Source: Mycobacteriaceae bacterium
Lineage (GTDB): Bacteria; Actinomycetota; Actinomycetes; Mycobacteriales; Mycobacteriaceae
Length of the DNA stretch: 64,000 bases
Assembly (NCBI GenBank): GCA_019749805.1
Contig: JAIEPH010000033.1
Coordinates: 62,001-126,000, forward strand
Reading direction: 5' to 3'
Below the pieces are notes generated by a model. It did no database searches. It worked only from the letters and a program-made list of their open reading frames with translations, and was not told where the DNA came from. Shown one piece after another: positions 16,496 through 24,717 of the stretch (positions within the stretch are counted from its first letter, which is position 1; each line of letters opens with the position of its first letter). The position numbers were made by a program, and so were the translations under genes.

Positions 16496-18196
16496 GTGAC
16501 AGACACCGCTGAGGCAGTTGAGGACGCACCGCCGCAGGAGGAGTCGCCACCCAAGCCGGATTGGTGGGTCCGCCGTTACACGTTCTTCGGAACGGCCCTC
16601 GGGCTTGTCTTCATCTGGTTCTCCTTGACGCCGTCGCTGCTGCCGCGCGGGCCGCTCTTTCAAGGCATCGTCAGCGGCGCCGCCGGTGCGATCGGATACG
16701 GCCTCGGGGTGTTCGGGGTTTGGCTGGTGCGCTATATGGCATCGAGAGACTCCAGCCCACCGGCGCCGCGGTGGGCCTGGCTCACACTCGTGGGCGTCGG
16801 GATCATCGGCCAGATCCTGATGATCTTTTACTTCCACCGGTGGCAGGACGAAGTCCGCGACCTCAACGGCGTACCACGTCTGGAGTTCTGGGACTACCCC
16901 TGGTGCGCGTTCCTGTCCATTGTGGTGTTGTTCATCTTCGTCGAGATCGGCCAGCTCGTCGGGAAGTTGGTGCGGTTCTTGGTCCGTCAGCTGGAACGCG
17001 TTGCCCCGCCACGTGTTTCGGCCGTGGTGGTGGTGGTTTTGCTGCTCGCGCTGAGTATCGCGCTGCTCAACGGTGTGGTGGTGCGTTTCGGTATGAGCGC
17101 CTTGAACAAGACATTCGCGGCGGCCAACGACGAGACCGATCCCGAGTTCGCGGCGCCGACGTCTCCGCTGCGTTCAGGCGGCCCCGGCTCGGCAATGTCC
17201 TGGGAATCGTTGGGCCACCAGGGGCGCGTGTTCGTCTCGGCGGGACCCACCGTCGACGACCTCACCAAGTTCAACGGCCGGCCCGCCATCGAACCGATCC
17301 GCGCCTATGCCGGACTGCATTCGGCGGACGGCATCAAGGCGACGGCGGCGCTGGCCGCCGAGGAGTTGCAGCGCAAGGGCGGGCTCGATCGTGCGGTGGT
17401 CGCCGTCGCGACGACGACCGGTACCGGCTGGATCAACGAGGCCGAGGCCTCGGCGCTCGAGTACATGTACAACGGCGACACGGCGATCGTGTCCATGCAG
17501 TACTCGTTCCTGCCCAGCTGGCTGTCGTTCCTCGTCGACAAGGAGAACGCGCGACAGGCCGGGCAGGCGCTGTTCGAGGCGGTCGACGCGCTGATTCGCG
17601 AGATGCCGGAGGCTCAGCGGCCACGGCTGGTGGTGTTCGGTGAGAGCCTTGGCTCGTTCGGCGGCGAGGCACCGTTCCTGGCGCTGAACAACCTCATCGC
17701 CCGCACAAACGGTGCGCTCTTCTCGGGCCCGACGTTCAACAACACCATCTGGACTCAACTCACCCGTGATCGCGATGCCGGTTCGCCGGAGTGGCTGCCC
17801 ACCTTCGACAGGGGCGAGAACGTCCGCTTCGCCGCTCGCTCGGACGATCTGAACCGGCCGGAAGGGGCCGAGTGGGCCCATCCCCGAGTGGTGTACCTAC
17901 AGCACGCGTCGGACCCGATCGCCTGGTGGAATCCGGATCTGTTGTTCGCCGAACCGGATTGGCTCAAAGAGCCGCGCGGCTACGACGTGTCGGGGCGCAT
18001 GCAGTGGATACCGATCGTCACCTTCCTACAGGTGTCCGCGGATATGGCGGTGGCAGTCGACGTGCCCGACGGTCACGGCCACGTCTACGTCAAGGACGTC
18101 GCCAACGCCTGGGCGGCGATCCTGGAACCGCCAGGCTGGACGCCGCAAAAGACGGAGAAGCTGCGCCCGCTACTTTCCAACGACGAAAACGCTTAG
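16496..18196 (+). CDS. membrane alpha/beta-hydrolase, Abhydrolase_9 family (Rv1069c-like)
   Basis: This 566-residue protein has an N-terminal half with about four membrane spans (starting at residues 30, 65, 95, 135 and possibly 176). The cytoplasmic or periplasmic hydrolase half carries the nucleophile motif VVFGESLGSFGGEAPF near residue 380. A late D-G-H-G-H could supply the base. The two-part layout fits the Abhydrolase_9_N / Abhydrolase_9 pair. The substrate is unknown. The start is GTG at 16496, 9 bp after echA8; the end overlaps the convergent rhodanese gene by 4 bp. Confidence 0.85.
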   Translation: MTDTAEAVEDAPPQEESPPKPDWWVRRYTFFGTALGLVFIWFSLTPSLLPRGPLFQGIVSGAAGAIGYGLGVFGVWLVRYMASRDSSPPAPRWAWLTLVGVGIIGQILMIFYFHRWQDEVRDLNGVPRLEFWDYPWCAFLSIVVLFIFVEIGQLVGKLVRFLVRQLERVAPPRVSAVVVVVLLLALSIALLNGVVVRFGMSALNKTFAAANDETDPEFAAPTSPLRSGGPGSAMSWESLGHQGRVFVSAGPTVDDLTKFNGRPAIEPIRAYAGLHSADGIKATAALAAEELQRKGGLDRAVVAVATTTGTGWINEAEASALEYMYNGDTAIVSMQYSFLPSWLSFLVDKENARQAGQALFEAVDALIREMPEAQRPRLVVFGESLGSFGGEAPFLALNNLIARTNGALFSGPTFNNTIWTQLTRDRDAGSPEWLPTFDRGENVRFAARSDDLNRPEGAEWAHPRVVYLQHASDPIAWWNPDLLFAEPDWLKEPRGYDVSGRMQWIPIVTFLQVSADMAVAVDVPDGHGHVYVKDVANAWAAILEPPGWTPQKTEKLRPLLSNDENA

Positions 18197-18579
18197 GCGA
18201 GAACACGTTCGGCCTTCAGCGCGTGGTAGCCACCGATGACGTCGGTGGAGCGGTGCAGCCCCAGGTCGAGCAGGGCCGCAGCGGCCAGGCTCGACGTGTA
18301 GCCCTCCGAGCACAGCACCACCCATTCGACGTCGTCGTCCACGGCCTGCGGAAGGCGGGCGTCACTGGTGGGGTCGCAACGCCATTCGAGCACGTTGCGT
18401 TCGACGACCAGCGCCGCCGGAACGTCGCCCTCACGGTCGCGCTGGGCCTGAGGCCGGATATCGACCAGCACGGCGCCACGCGCCAGCGCCGCGGGCACGT
18501 CCTGCGCGCTCATCCTGGTCAGCCTGCTGCGGGCGTCGTCGAGGATGCGGTCGATGCGGCTACCCAAGGTCGCTGTCAT
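18193..18579 (-). CDS. rhodanese-domain protein (Rv1066-like)
   Basis: This 128-residue single rhodanese domain has the active Cys in WVVLCSEGYTSSLAA near residue 90, the VLVDIRPQ start of the fold and the CH2A-like AL..G motif. It likely carries persulfide sulfur. Its ATG overlaps the stop of the cysteine dioxygenase gene by 4 bp, so the two are translationally coupled. That suggests handling of sulfur released from cysteine oxidation or of persulfides. Confidence 0.9.
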   Translation of the reverse strand: MTATLGSRIDRILDDARSRLTRMSAQDVPAALARGAVLVDIRPQAQRDREGDVPAALVVERNVLEWRCDPTSDARLPQAVDDDVEWVVLCSEGYTSSLAAAALLDLGLHRSTDVIGGYHALKAERVLA

Positions 18580-19112
18580 CCTTCCGGCTCATCCGTGAGT
18601 TCGGTGCGCTTGCGGCGCAGCGTATTTCGGTGCGTGACCTCGTAGTACGACATCGCGGTCAACGGTGGCGAGTATGCGTGCACACTCAGTGTCGGCGCAA
18701 CCTGAGCGGTGGGCGCAAGCGGTGCGGCGGTGTGGTGATCGGGCATCCACACCACGTCGTGAACCCAGCCCAGCGGAAACGCAGCCTGATCCCCCGCCGT
18801 CAGCCGCCGACGCTTGAATGCCCGACCGTCCCAGCGGGTTTCCTTCAGCGCACCGGACACCACGGTCAGCGCTCCGAGCGAGCCGCCGTGGTCGTGCAGC
18901 TCGGTCGAGCGGTCCGGGACCCAGCTGATCAACCAGACGTCGAGTTCTTCGTCGCCGTGCAGCCGGGTGAACCAGCGGTCGTTCGCCGGCAGGCCGCCAG
19001 CAGGCAACAGATCGTCGTAGCGGCCGGTCATCACCTCGTCGGCGTACCGGTCGGTGGCGTGCAGCAGATCGGGTGGGCGCAGCCGAGTAGGCAGCGACAG
19101 GGTGGAAACCAT
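18576..19112 (-). CDS. cysteine dioxygenase (Rv1065-like)
   Basis: This 178-residue cupin of the cysteine dioxygenase family has iron-ligand histidines in TELHDHGGSLGAL (H-D-H) and a third in GWVHDVVW, with SAYSPP near the end. It oxidises cysteine to cysteine sulfinate with O2. I chose the ATG at 19112; GGAG lies 7 nt upstream. The mRNA leader encodes a Cys-rich 15-residue ORF ending 45 nt before this start, a likely cysteine sensor. The gene forms an operon with the rhodanese gene. Confidence 0.9.
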   Translation of the reverse strand: MVSTLSLPTRLRPPDLLHATDRYADEVMTGRYDDLLPAGGLPANDRWFTRLHGDEELDVWLISWVPDRSTELHDHGGSLGALTVVSGALKETRWDGRAFKRRRLTAGDQAAFPLGWVHDVVWMPDHHTAAPLAPTAQVAPTLSVHAYSPPLTAMSYYEVTHRNTLRRKRTELTDEPEG

Positions 19113-19157
19113 CAAGACTCCAGCAATGACGAACGGAAAGGGATCGGGGCACGCGCG

Positions 19158-19205
19158 TCAGGCGCAACAGTCCCCGTCGCACATCAGCAGGTATCCGGTC
19201 GTCAC
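19158..19205 (-). CDS. Cys-rich leader peptide ORF upstream of cysteine dioxygenase
   Basis: A GTG-initiated 15-codon ORF encodes MTTGYLLMCDGDCCA, with three Cys codons among the last seven (TGC, TGT, TGC), ending 45 nt before the dioxygenase start. There is no ribosome site before the GTG, but a CAGACT hexamer lies 8-13 nt upstream, compatible with leaderless initiation. Leaderless Cys-rich uORFs that act as cysteine-responsive attenuators are known in mycobacteria upstream of sulfur genes. Assignment here is by analogy. Confidence 0.65.
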   Translation of the reverse strand: MTTGYLLMCDGDCCA

Positions 19206-19384
19206 AGGGGCAAGTCTGGCATGTCGAACCGGTCGGGACGACTGCGCTGAAGCCCCGTCGCGTCAACGCCACGGTCGACAACCTGGTCAGGCGGCCACGT
19301 GCACGGCGGCCCGCAAAATTCACGGTGATCCGAAGTAGACGGGTGCCGATCGCGGCGACGCGGCCATTGCATAGATTGGCCGGT

Positions 19385-19831
19385 ATGCGCAGGCATTTCC
19401 GTCGGGCCGCCCACGCGGTGGCATTCGTGATCGTCGGCACCGCAATAGCCACTGGGTGCTCGTCCGGAGATGACAGTGAACCGGTCACCTCGACGCCAGA
19501 GACGACGTCTGCCACAGAACCCTCCGACACCCCCACCGCGGCACCCGGCGAAGTCGCGGTCTCCCCCGGCGGCGTCACGACCGCCGTCGGGGCACCTGCG
19601 GACTCCACCGAAGACGAGTACTTCAAGGCGTGCCAGGCGGCGCGCGACTGGATGGGCCGGCAGGGCGGAGACCCCAAGTCGCAACTCGAGCCCTATCTGA
19701 AGAGCGTGCAGAGTGCCGACACAGCTCCCGGCCCGGGAACGTTCGGCACGCCGTGGTCTGCGCTCCCTCCGGAGCGGCAGGCCGCCGTGATCGTGGCTGC
19801 CCAGGCCGCCGCAGACGCCCTATGCGGATAA
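19385..19831 (+). CDS. lpqV: lipoprotein LpqV
   Basis: This 148-residue lipoprotein precursor has a basic N-terminus (MRRHFRR), a hydrophobic stretch and the lipobox T-G-C-S with the lipidated Cys near residue 24. A Thr/Pro/Glu-rich linker and a small C-terminal domain follow, with two further Cys (FKACQAARDW and the penultimate ALCG). The ATG at 19385 is used because upstream starts would bury the signal peptide. The function is unknown. It lies 15 bp before the patatin gene, as for Rv1064c-Rv1063c. Confidence 0.85.
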   Translation: MRRHFRRAAHAVAFVIVGTAIATGCSSGDDSEPVTSTPETTSATEPSDTPTAAPGEVAVSPGGVTTAVGAPADSTEDEYFKACQAARDWMGRQGGDPKSQLEPYLKSVQSADTAPGPGTFGTPWSALPPERQAAVIVAAQAAADALCG

Positions 19832-19846
19832 GCGCAGAATGACCGC

Positions 19847-20797
19847 ATGGCCGGCAAGCGAGTTGCCCTCGCCCTCGGCAGCGGAGGAGCGCGCGGTTAC
19901 GCCCACATCGGGGTGATCGACGAGCTGCAAGAACGCGGCTACGAGATCGTCGGCATCGCGGGGTCGTCGATGGGCGCCCTCGTGGGTGGGCTGCAGGCCG
20001 CCGGCAAGCTCGACGATTTCGCCGAATGGGCCCGTGCGCTCACCCAGCGGGCGATTCTGCGTCTGCTCGACCCGAAGATCACCGCCGCCGGGGTCCTGCG
20101 TGCCGAGAAGATCCTCGACGCCGTCCGCGACATCCTCGGTGAAGTGACGATCGAAGAGCTGCCGATCCCGTACACAGCGGTCAGCACCGATCTGCTGTCG
20201 GGAAAATCGGTGTGGCTGCAACACGGTCCCGTCGATGCCGCGATCCGGGCGTCGATCGCCATTCCGGGAGTGATCGTGCCGCACGTGCTCGACGGCCGGC
20301 TGCTGGCCGACGGCGGCATCCTCGATCCGCTGCCCATGGCGCCGATATCGGCCGTCAACGCCGACCTGACGATCGCGGTGAGCCTGGCCGGCAGCGAGGC
20401 GGGCGGCGGCGAGCCCGAGGACGACGGGCCAAGGGCGACGACGGAATGGCTGGGCCGGATGTGGCGGAGCACGACGGCGCTGTTCGACGCCGGCCAATCC
20501 GAAGATAGCGAGAACAAACTCGTGGACACCGCCAAAGAGGTAACCGCCAAAGAGGTGACGGTGCCCCGGCTCGGCAGCTTCGAGGTGATGAACCGGACGA
20601 TCGACATCGCGCAGGCAGCGCTAGCCCGCCACACGCTGGCGGCCTACCCCCCCGACGTGTTGATCGAGGTGCCGCGAACCGCGTGCCGCAGCCTCGAATT
20701 CCACCGTGCCGCAGAGGTCATCGGCATCGGACGCGAACTCACCGCCGCTGTGCTCGATGGGCTGGAGAAACCCGAAACCGTTTCCGCCGAAGCCTGA
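19847..20797 (+). CDS. patatin-like phospholipase (Rv1063c-like)
   Basis: This 316-residue patatin-domain protein has the oxyanion loop GSGGARGYAHIG, the nucleophile motif G-S-S-M-G near residue 42 and the catalytic Asp in LLADGGILDPLPM. It is expected to hydrolyse acyl chains from (lyso)phospholipids through the Ser-Asp dyad. No signal peptide or span is seen. It converges with a second patatin gene, with one base between their stops; sequence identity between them looks low. Confidence 0.9.
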   Translation: MAGKRVALALGSGGARGYAHIGVIDELQERGYEIVGIAGSSMGALVGGLQAAGKLDDFAEWARALTQRAILRLLDPKITAAGVLRAEKILDAVRDILGEVTIEELPIPYTAVSTDLLSGKSVWLQHGPVDAAIRASIAIPGVIVPHVLDGRLLADGGILDPLPMAPISAVNADLTIAVSLAGSEAGGGEPEDDGPRATTEWLGRMWRSTTALFDAGQSEDSENKLVDTAKEVTAKEVTVPRLGSFEVMNRTIDIAQAALARHTLAAYPPDVLIEVPRTACRSLEFHRAAEVIGIGRELTAAVLDGLEKPETVSAEA

Positions 20798-20798
20798 T

Positions 20799-21650
20799 TC
20801 AGCGGTCCAGGAAGGCTGCGACCTCGGCCGCCACCCGCCTGCCCTGCTCACGTCCCGCCACGGCGGACGGTGCGCGACAGGCCGGATCCAGCGGATTGGG
20901 ACCGAAGGCTGTCAGCGACTCGTCGTCGGCAAACACCGCGAACACCGAGCCGGAGAAGTCGTCGACCTCCTCGGCCGCTCCGGTGCCGAACGGTGATGGG
21001 GACGTCCGGCCTTGTGGCAGTAGCGCCACCACGACATCGCAGTCGGCGGCGAGTTCGAGGTTGACGGTGCTGCCGACACCGCCGTCCATGAATCGTCTAC
21101 CGCCGATCGTGACGGGCGGCCAGACACCCGGCACCGCACAGCTGGCGGCCACGGCGTCGACCAGATTCACCCCGGAGTCGCGATCGAGGGTCACCAATTC
21201 ACCTGTGGCGGTGTCGATTGCGCTGATACGCAGTACTTGTTGCGGCCACTCGTGCTCGGGTAACCGGTGTTCGATCACCTGACGCCGGACGATCTCCGGC
21301 ACTGTCTTCGTGGACAGGGCGACACCGCCGATCCTCTGCAGCTTCTCCTCTTTGGAGCCTGGTTGTGTCACTGCCGCAAGGAACAGTTCGGTGATCTGGT
21401 CGATGCCGACGTCAGGGTTGCGCTCGGTCGTCGATGTCTCCAGTTGCCGCTCGAACAGCGCGTCGAGACCGAGGCCACTGATCAGCTGGGCGGCCACCGT
21501 CGACCCCGCGGACGTGCCGACCAACACGTCGCTGTTCAGCAGGGCCTCGGCCGTCTCCGGCGCTTCGTCGGCGATGCCGCGCAGGATGCCCGTCTCCCAC
21601 GCGATTCCCGCCAGACCACCACCCGCCAGCACCAGTGCCCGTTTCGTCAC
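20799..21650 (-). CDS. patatin-like phospholipase (Rv1062-like)
   Basis: This 283-residue patatin-family protein has the glycine-rich LAGGGLAGIAWETGIL loop, the nucleophile V-G-T-S-A-G near residue 50 and the catalytic Asp in RFMDGGVGSTVN. The catalytic dyad is complete. It ends head-on against the other patatin gene at 19847-20797, an arrangement also found in M. tuberculosis (Rv1062/Rv1063c). The substrate is unknown. Confidence 0.88.
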   Translation of the reverse strand: MTKRALVLAGGGLAGIAWETGILRGIADEAPETAEALLNSDVLVGTSAGSTVAAQLISGLGLDALFERQLETSTTERNPDVGIDQITELFLAAVTQPGSKEEKLQRIGGVALSTKTVPEIVRRQVIEHRLPEHEWPQQVLRISAIDTATGELVTLDRDSGVNLVDAVAASCAVPGVWPPVTIGGRRFMDGGVGSTVNLELAADCDVVVALLPQGRTSPSPFGTGAAEEVDDFSGSVFAVFADDESLTAFGPNPLDPACRAPSAVAGREQGRRVAAEVAAFLDR

Positions 21651-21732
21651 GGGAACTGAGTCTGCCAGGCTGCCGAAAAGACGCGGCGGCTAAGGTCTGG
21701 TCAACCCTTTTATCGCATCCCCTAGGAGTGAA

Positions 21733-22776
21733 ATGGCCGACACGATGAGGGCGCAACGTTTCTACGCCGACACCAAAAAGTTTGCGGTAGAAGATGTTCC
21801 GGTACCCGAGCCCGGACCGGGAGAGGTGTTGGTCAAGGTCGCGTTCTGCGGCATCTGCCATTCCGACCTCAGCCTGATCAACGGCACGTTCCCGGCCATG
21901 CGCCCGGTGGTGACCCAGGGTCACGAGGCGTCGGGAACCATCGCCAAGTTGGGCCCGGACGTCACCGGGTGGGCCCAAGGCGACCGGGTGGTCGTGGCCG
22001 CGGGCAGGCCGTGCACCCAATGCGCGAACTGCCGCCGCGGCGACGTCACGAACTGCCTGGCCATCCAGCTGATGGCGTTCGCCTACGACGGGGCCTGGGC
22101 CGAGTACACCGTCGCGCAGGCCGCCGGCCTGACCAGGGTGCCCGACAACGTGCCGCTGGAGCAGGCCGCGATCCTGGCCGACGCGGTGTCGACGCCGTTC
22201 GGCGCCGTCGTGCGCACCGGCAAGGTCGGCATCGGCGAATCGGTCGGCGTCTGGGGTGTCGGCGGGGTCGGAACCCACATCGTGCAGCTGGCCCGGCTGG
22301 TCGGTGCCGCGCCGGTGCTCGCCGTCGACGTCAAGCCGGCAGTGCTCGAGCGCGCCGTCGAACTCGGTGCGGACCATGCGTTCGACGCCCGCGACGAACG
22401 ACTCTCGGAGAAGATCGCCGAGCTCACCGGCGGGCGCAAGCTCGATGTCGCGTTCGACGCGGTGGGCCTCGAGTCGACGTTCGAGCAGGCGCTCGACAAC
22501 CTGACGGTCGGCGGCCGTCTCGTCGCGGTTGGAATGAGCGCCGAGCCCGCGTGCGTTGGAAGCACCAGCATGTTCGCACTCACGCAGAAGCAGGTTCTGG
22601 GCCACCTCGGCTACCAGAACGTCGACATCGAAACGCTGGCCACGCTGGTTTCCCTTGGCCGGCTGGACATCTCGCGTTCGATCAGCGAAGTGGTGTCCCT
22701 CGAGGACATCGCGGTCGGCATCGAAAGGCTGGATCGCCAGGAAGGCAACCCGATCCGCATTCTGGTCCAGCCGTGA
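21733..22776 (+). CDS. zinc-binding alcohol dehydrogenase
   Basis: This 347-residue medium-chain dehydrogenase has a catalytic zinc site from Cys in FCGICHSDL and His-Glu in TQGHEASG. The structural zinc has four cysteines in the C-x2-C-x2-C-x7-C pattern of PCTQCANCRRGDVTNC. The nucleotide-binding GVGGVGTHIVQLA is near residue 177. A good AGGAGTG ribosome site precedes the ATG. The stop overlaps the following SDR gene by 4 bp, so a paired oxidoreduction of an alcohol/ketone substrate is likely; the substrate is unknown. Confidence 0.9.
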   Translation: MADTMRAQRFYADTKKFAVEDVPVPEPGPGEVLVKVAFCGICHSDLSLINGTFPAMRPVVTQGHEASGTIAKLGPDVTGWAQGDRVVVAAGRPCTQCANCRRGDVTNCLAIQLMAFAYDGAWAEYTVAQAAGLTRVPDNVPLEQAAILADAVSTPFGAVVRTGKVGIGESVGVWGVGGVGTHIVQLARLVGAAPVLAVDVKPAVLERAVELGADHAFDARDERLSEKIAELTGGRKLDVAFDAVGLESTFEQALDNLTVGGRLVAVGMSAEPACVGSTSMFALTQKQVLGHLGYQNVDIETLATLVSLGRLDISRSISEVVSLEDIAVGIERLDRQEGNPIRILVQP

Positions 22777-23519
22777 CGGGTGACCTGCGGGGCCGGGTCG
22801 CGCTGCTGACCGGCGCGTCGGGCGGTATCGGCAAGGCCATCGCGCGACGGCTCGCCGACGAGGGCGCTGACCTGTGCCTGTCCTACGGGCAGCACGCCGA
22901 CGATGCCGAAGAGGCCGCGGCCTACGCGCGAGACCAGGGGCGGCGAGTCACCGTCACCGCGGCCGATCTGTCCGATCCCGAGACACCGGCCGCTCTCGTC
23001 GCGCATGCGGTCCACGAACTCGGCCCGGTCGACCTGCTCGTCCCCAATGCTGGCACCGCCGACATCAAGGGGTGGCAGAAAATCGATCTGGCGTCGTGGA
23101 ACGCGACGATTGCGGTCAACCTGACCGCTCCGTGGTTGTTGGCGCAACAGGTTCTGCCCGCGATGATCGAGCGGAAGTACGGACGCATCCTGTTCATCTC
23201 GTCGGTCGCCGCCCTCACCGGCGGCGTGGTCGGGGCCCACTACGCGGCGAGCAAGGCGGGACTGCACGGCCTCATGCACCACCTCGCACCGCGCGTCGCG
23301 GCCGACGGAGTGACGGTCAACAGCCTGGCCCCCGCGCTGGTGGGCGAGACGAAGATGTTTCCAGCAGACCTGGAGACCGGCACTCCCCCGATCCCGATCC
23401 CCGTCGGCCGCATCGGCCGGCCCGACGAGGTGGCCGACATGGCAATGGCCATGCTGCGCAACGGTTATCTGACCAACAAGGTCGTCACGCTCGACGGCGG
23501 CATCCTGCCGCGCGACTAG
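22773..23519 (+). CDS. short-chain dehydrogenase/reductase (FabG-like)
   Basis: This 248-residue classical SDR has the cofactor motif TGASGGIGKA, NAG near residue 91, the catalytic Ser in SSVAALTGG and the Y-A-A-S-K pair. The C-terminal KVVTLDGGILPRD resembles FabG-type 3-oxoacyl reductases. The GTG start at 22773 lies inside the ADH stop (GTGA overlap), giving translational coupling. The end overlaps the convergent gene by 4 bp. Confidence 0.9.
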   Translation: MTGDLRGRVALLTGASGGIGKAIARRLADEGADLCLSYGQHADDAEEAAAYARDQGRRVTVTAADLSDPETPAALVAHAVHELGPVDLLVPNAGTADIKGWQKIDLASWNATIAVNLTAPWLLAQQVLPAMIERKYGRILFISSVAALTGGVVGAHYAASKAGLHGLMHHLAPRVAADGVTVNSLAPALVGETKMFPADLETGTPPIPIPVGRIGRPDEVADMAMAMLRNGYLTNKVVTLDGGILPRD

Positions 23520-24565
23520 CTCAGCCGGGGCGCCGCCTTGCCGCTGATGAGTGGCAGATCGAGATAGGTGGCGATGCCGGGTTCGGCGGCGCACACCGCG
23601 GGCACCGAGTTCACGCAGTGCGCGGCGGTGCCGACGATCCCGTACTCCGGACCCTCGCCGCCCACCGCCGACTGGAACCCCTTCACCGAGATCGAGATGT
23701 CGGGATTACCGCGAACCTCCATCTCGTAGCGCTGTCCTTCGGGGCCGAATGTCCATGGGGGATCGAGCTTTTCCTCGCCCATGAGCCAGTTCACGGTGAC
23801 GCGGACGACGACCTCGTCGCCGACAAGCGCCTCCCAGTGGAACTTTCGGCCGGCGACCTGGCCGGGCTCGATCACGCCGATCGGCGACTCGATGGGTGCG
23901 GTGGCGACCGCGATCTCCTGCGACGACCGCACTTTCGGGTCCGCATTGAACCCCACCTTGTCGACGATCAGCCGCACCGCCTGGATGAAGCCGCCGTCGA
24001 GCAGCTTCTGCATGGGTCCGCTCAGGGCCTTGTCGGGCACCTCGCCGAACCCCATCACGTGGCGGACGACGTCGGGTGCCTCGTAGGTGCGCAAGTCGGA
24101 ATACTCCTCGGCGCGAACGAAAGTCACACCCGTGGAGAACGCCGAGAACAGCAGCGGGAACTTCTCGCTGATGCCGCCGGGCGCCATGCCGGTGCCGTGC
24201 AGCGTCGCGTTGCCCTCGATCGCGGCGTCGCGCAGGGCCGCCGACTGCCGCTCGCTGGGATAGACCCAGCCGACCGGGGTCACCACGTTCTTCCCGGACC
24301 GCAGCAGGGCGGCGACTTCGTCGGGATTGGGCAACAGCGGCGAGTAGATGACGGCGTCGGCGTCGAGCGCCAGGATCTCGTCGACGTTGTTGGTCGCGGT
24401 GACACCGATGGGCTCTTCACCGATGAGTTCGCCGACGTCCTTGCCTGCTTTGTCGGCCGAGTGCACCCAGCAGCCGGCGAGCTCGAGCTCGGGATGCTCC
24501 AGCACGCCCTTGATGGCGGCGACTCCGACGCCGCCCGTCGCCCACTGCACGACCTTCAGCGCCAT
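23516..24565 (-). CDS. DHDPR-N-like NAD(P)-dependent dehydrogenase (Rv1059-like)
   Basis: This 349-residue protein has an N-terminal Rossmann fold (VVQWATGGVGVAAIKGVLEHPELELAG pattern) like dihydrodipicolinate reductase or 2,4-diaminopentanoate dehydrogenase-type amine dehydrogenases. The C-terminal domain carries no obvious catalytic motif. The ATG at 24565 has a strong GAGGAGG site. A palindrome 17-30 nt upstream fits the KstR operator, suggesting control by the sterol-catabolism repressor. The actual substrate is not known. Confidence 0.78.
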   Translation of the reverse strand: MALKVVQWATGGVGVAAIKGVLEHPELELAGCWVHSADKAGKDVGELIGEEPIGVTATNNVDEILALDADAVIYSPLLPNPDEVAALLRSGKNVVTPVGWVYPSERQSAALRDAAIEGNATLHGTGMAPGGISEKFPLLFSAFSTGVTFVRAEEYSDLRTYEAPDVVRHVMGFGEVPDKALSGPMQKLLDGGFIQAVRLIVDKVGFNADPKVRSSQEIAVATAPIESPIGVIEPGQVAGRKFHWEALVGDEVVVRVTVNWLMGEEKLDPPWTFGPEGQRYEMEVRGNPDISISVKGFQSAVGGEGPEYGIVGTAAHCVNSVPAVCAAEPGIATYLDLPLISGKAAPRLS

Positions 24566-24581
24566 ACCGCCTCCTCGTAAC

Positions 24582-24595
24582 TAGAACACGTTCTA
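24582..24595. promoter_or_regulatory. KstR-type operator
   Basis: TAGAACACGTTCTA is an inverted repeat with 6-bp arms (TAGAAC/GTTCTA) and a 2-nt spacer. It fits the published KstR core TnnAACnnGTTnnA exactly. It sits 17-30 nt upstream of the Rv1059-like start codon, where binding would block transcription or early elongation. Confidence 0.65.
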
Positions 24596-24717
24596 CTTAG
24601 GTCTACACGACGACGACTTCGTGCGTGGCGATCTGCACGAGGAAAGCGCGACGGTGTCGGGCGCCCGATTTCGCGTCATGAGTGCGTGTCGCGCCGGTTC
24701 GCGATAGAACTTCGGTA

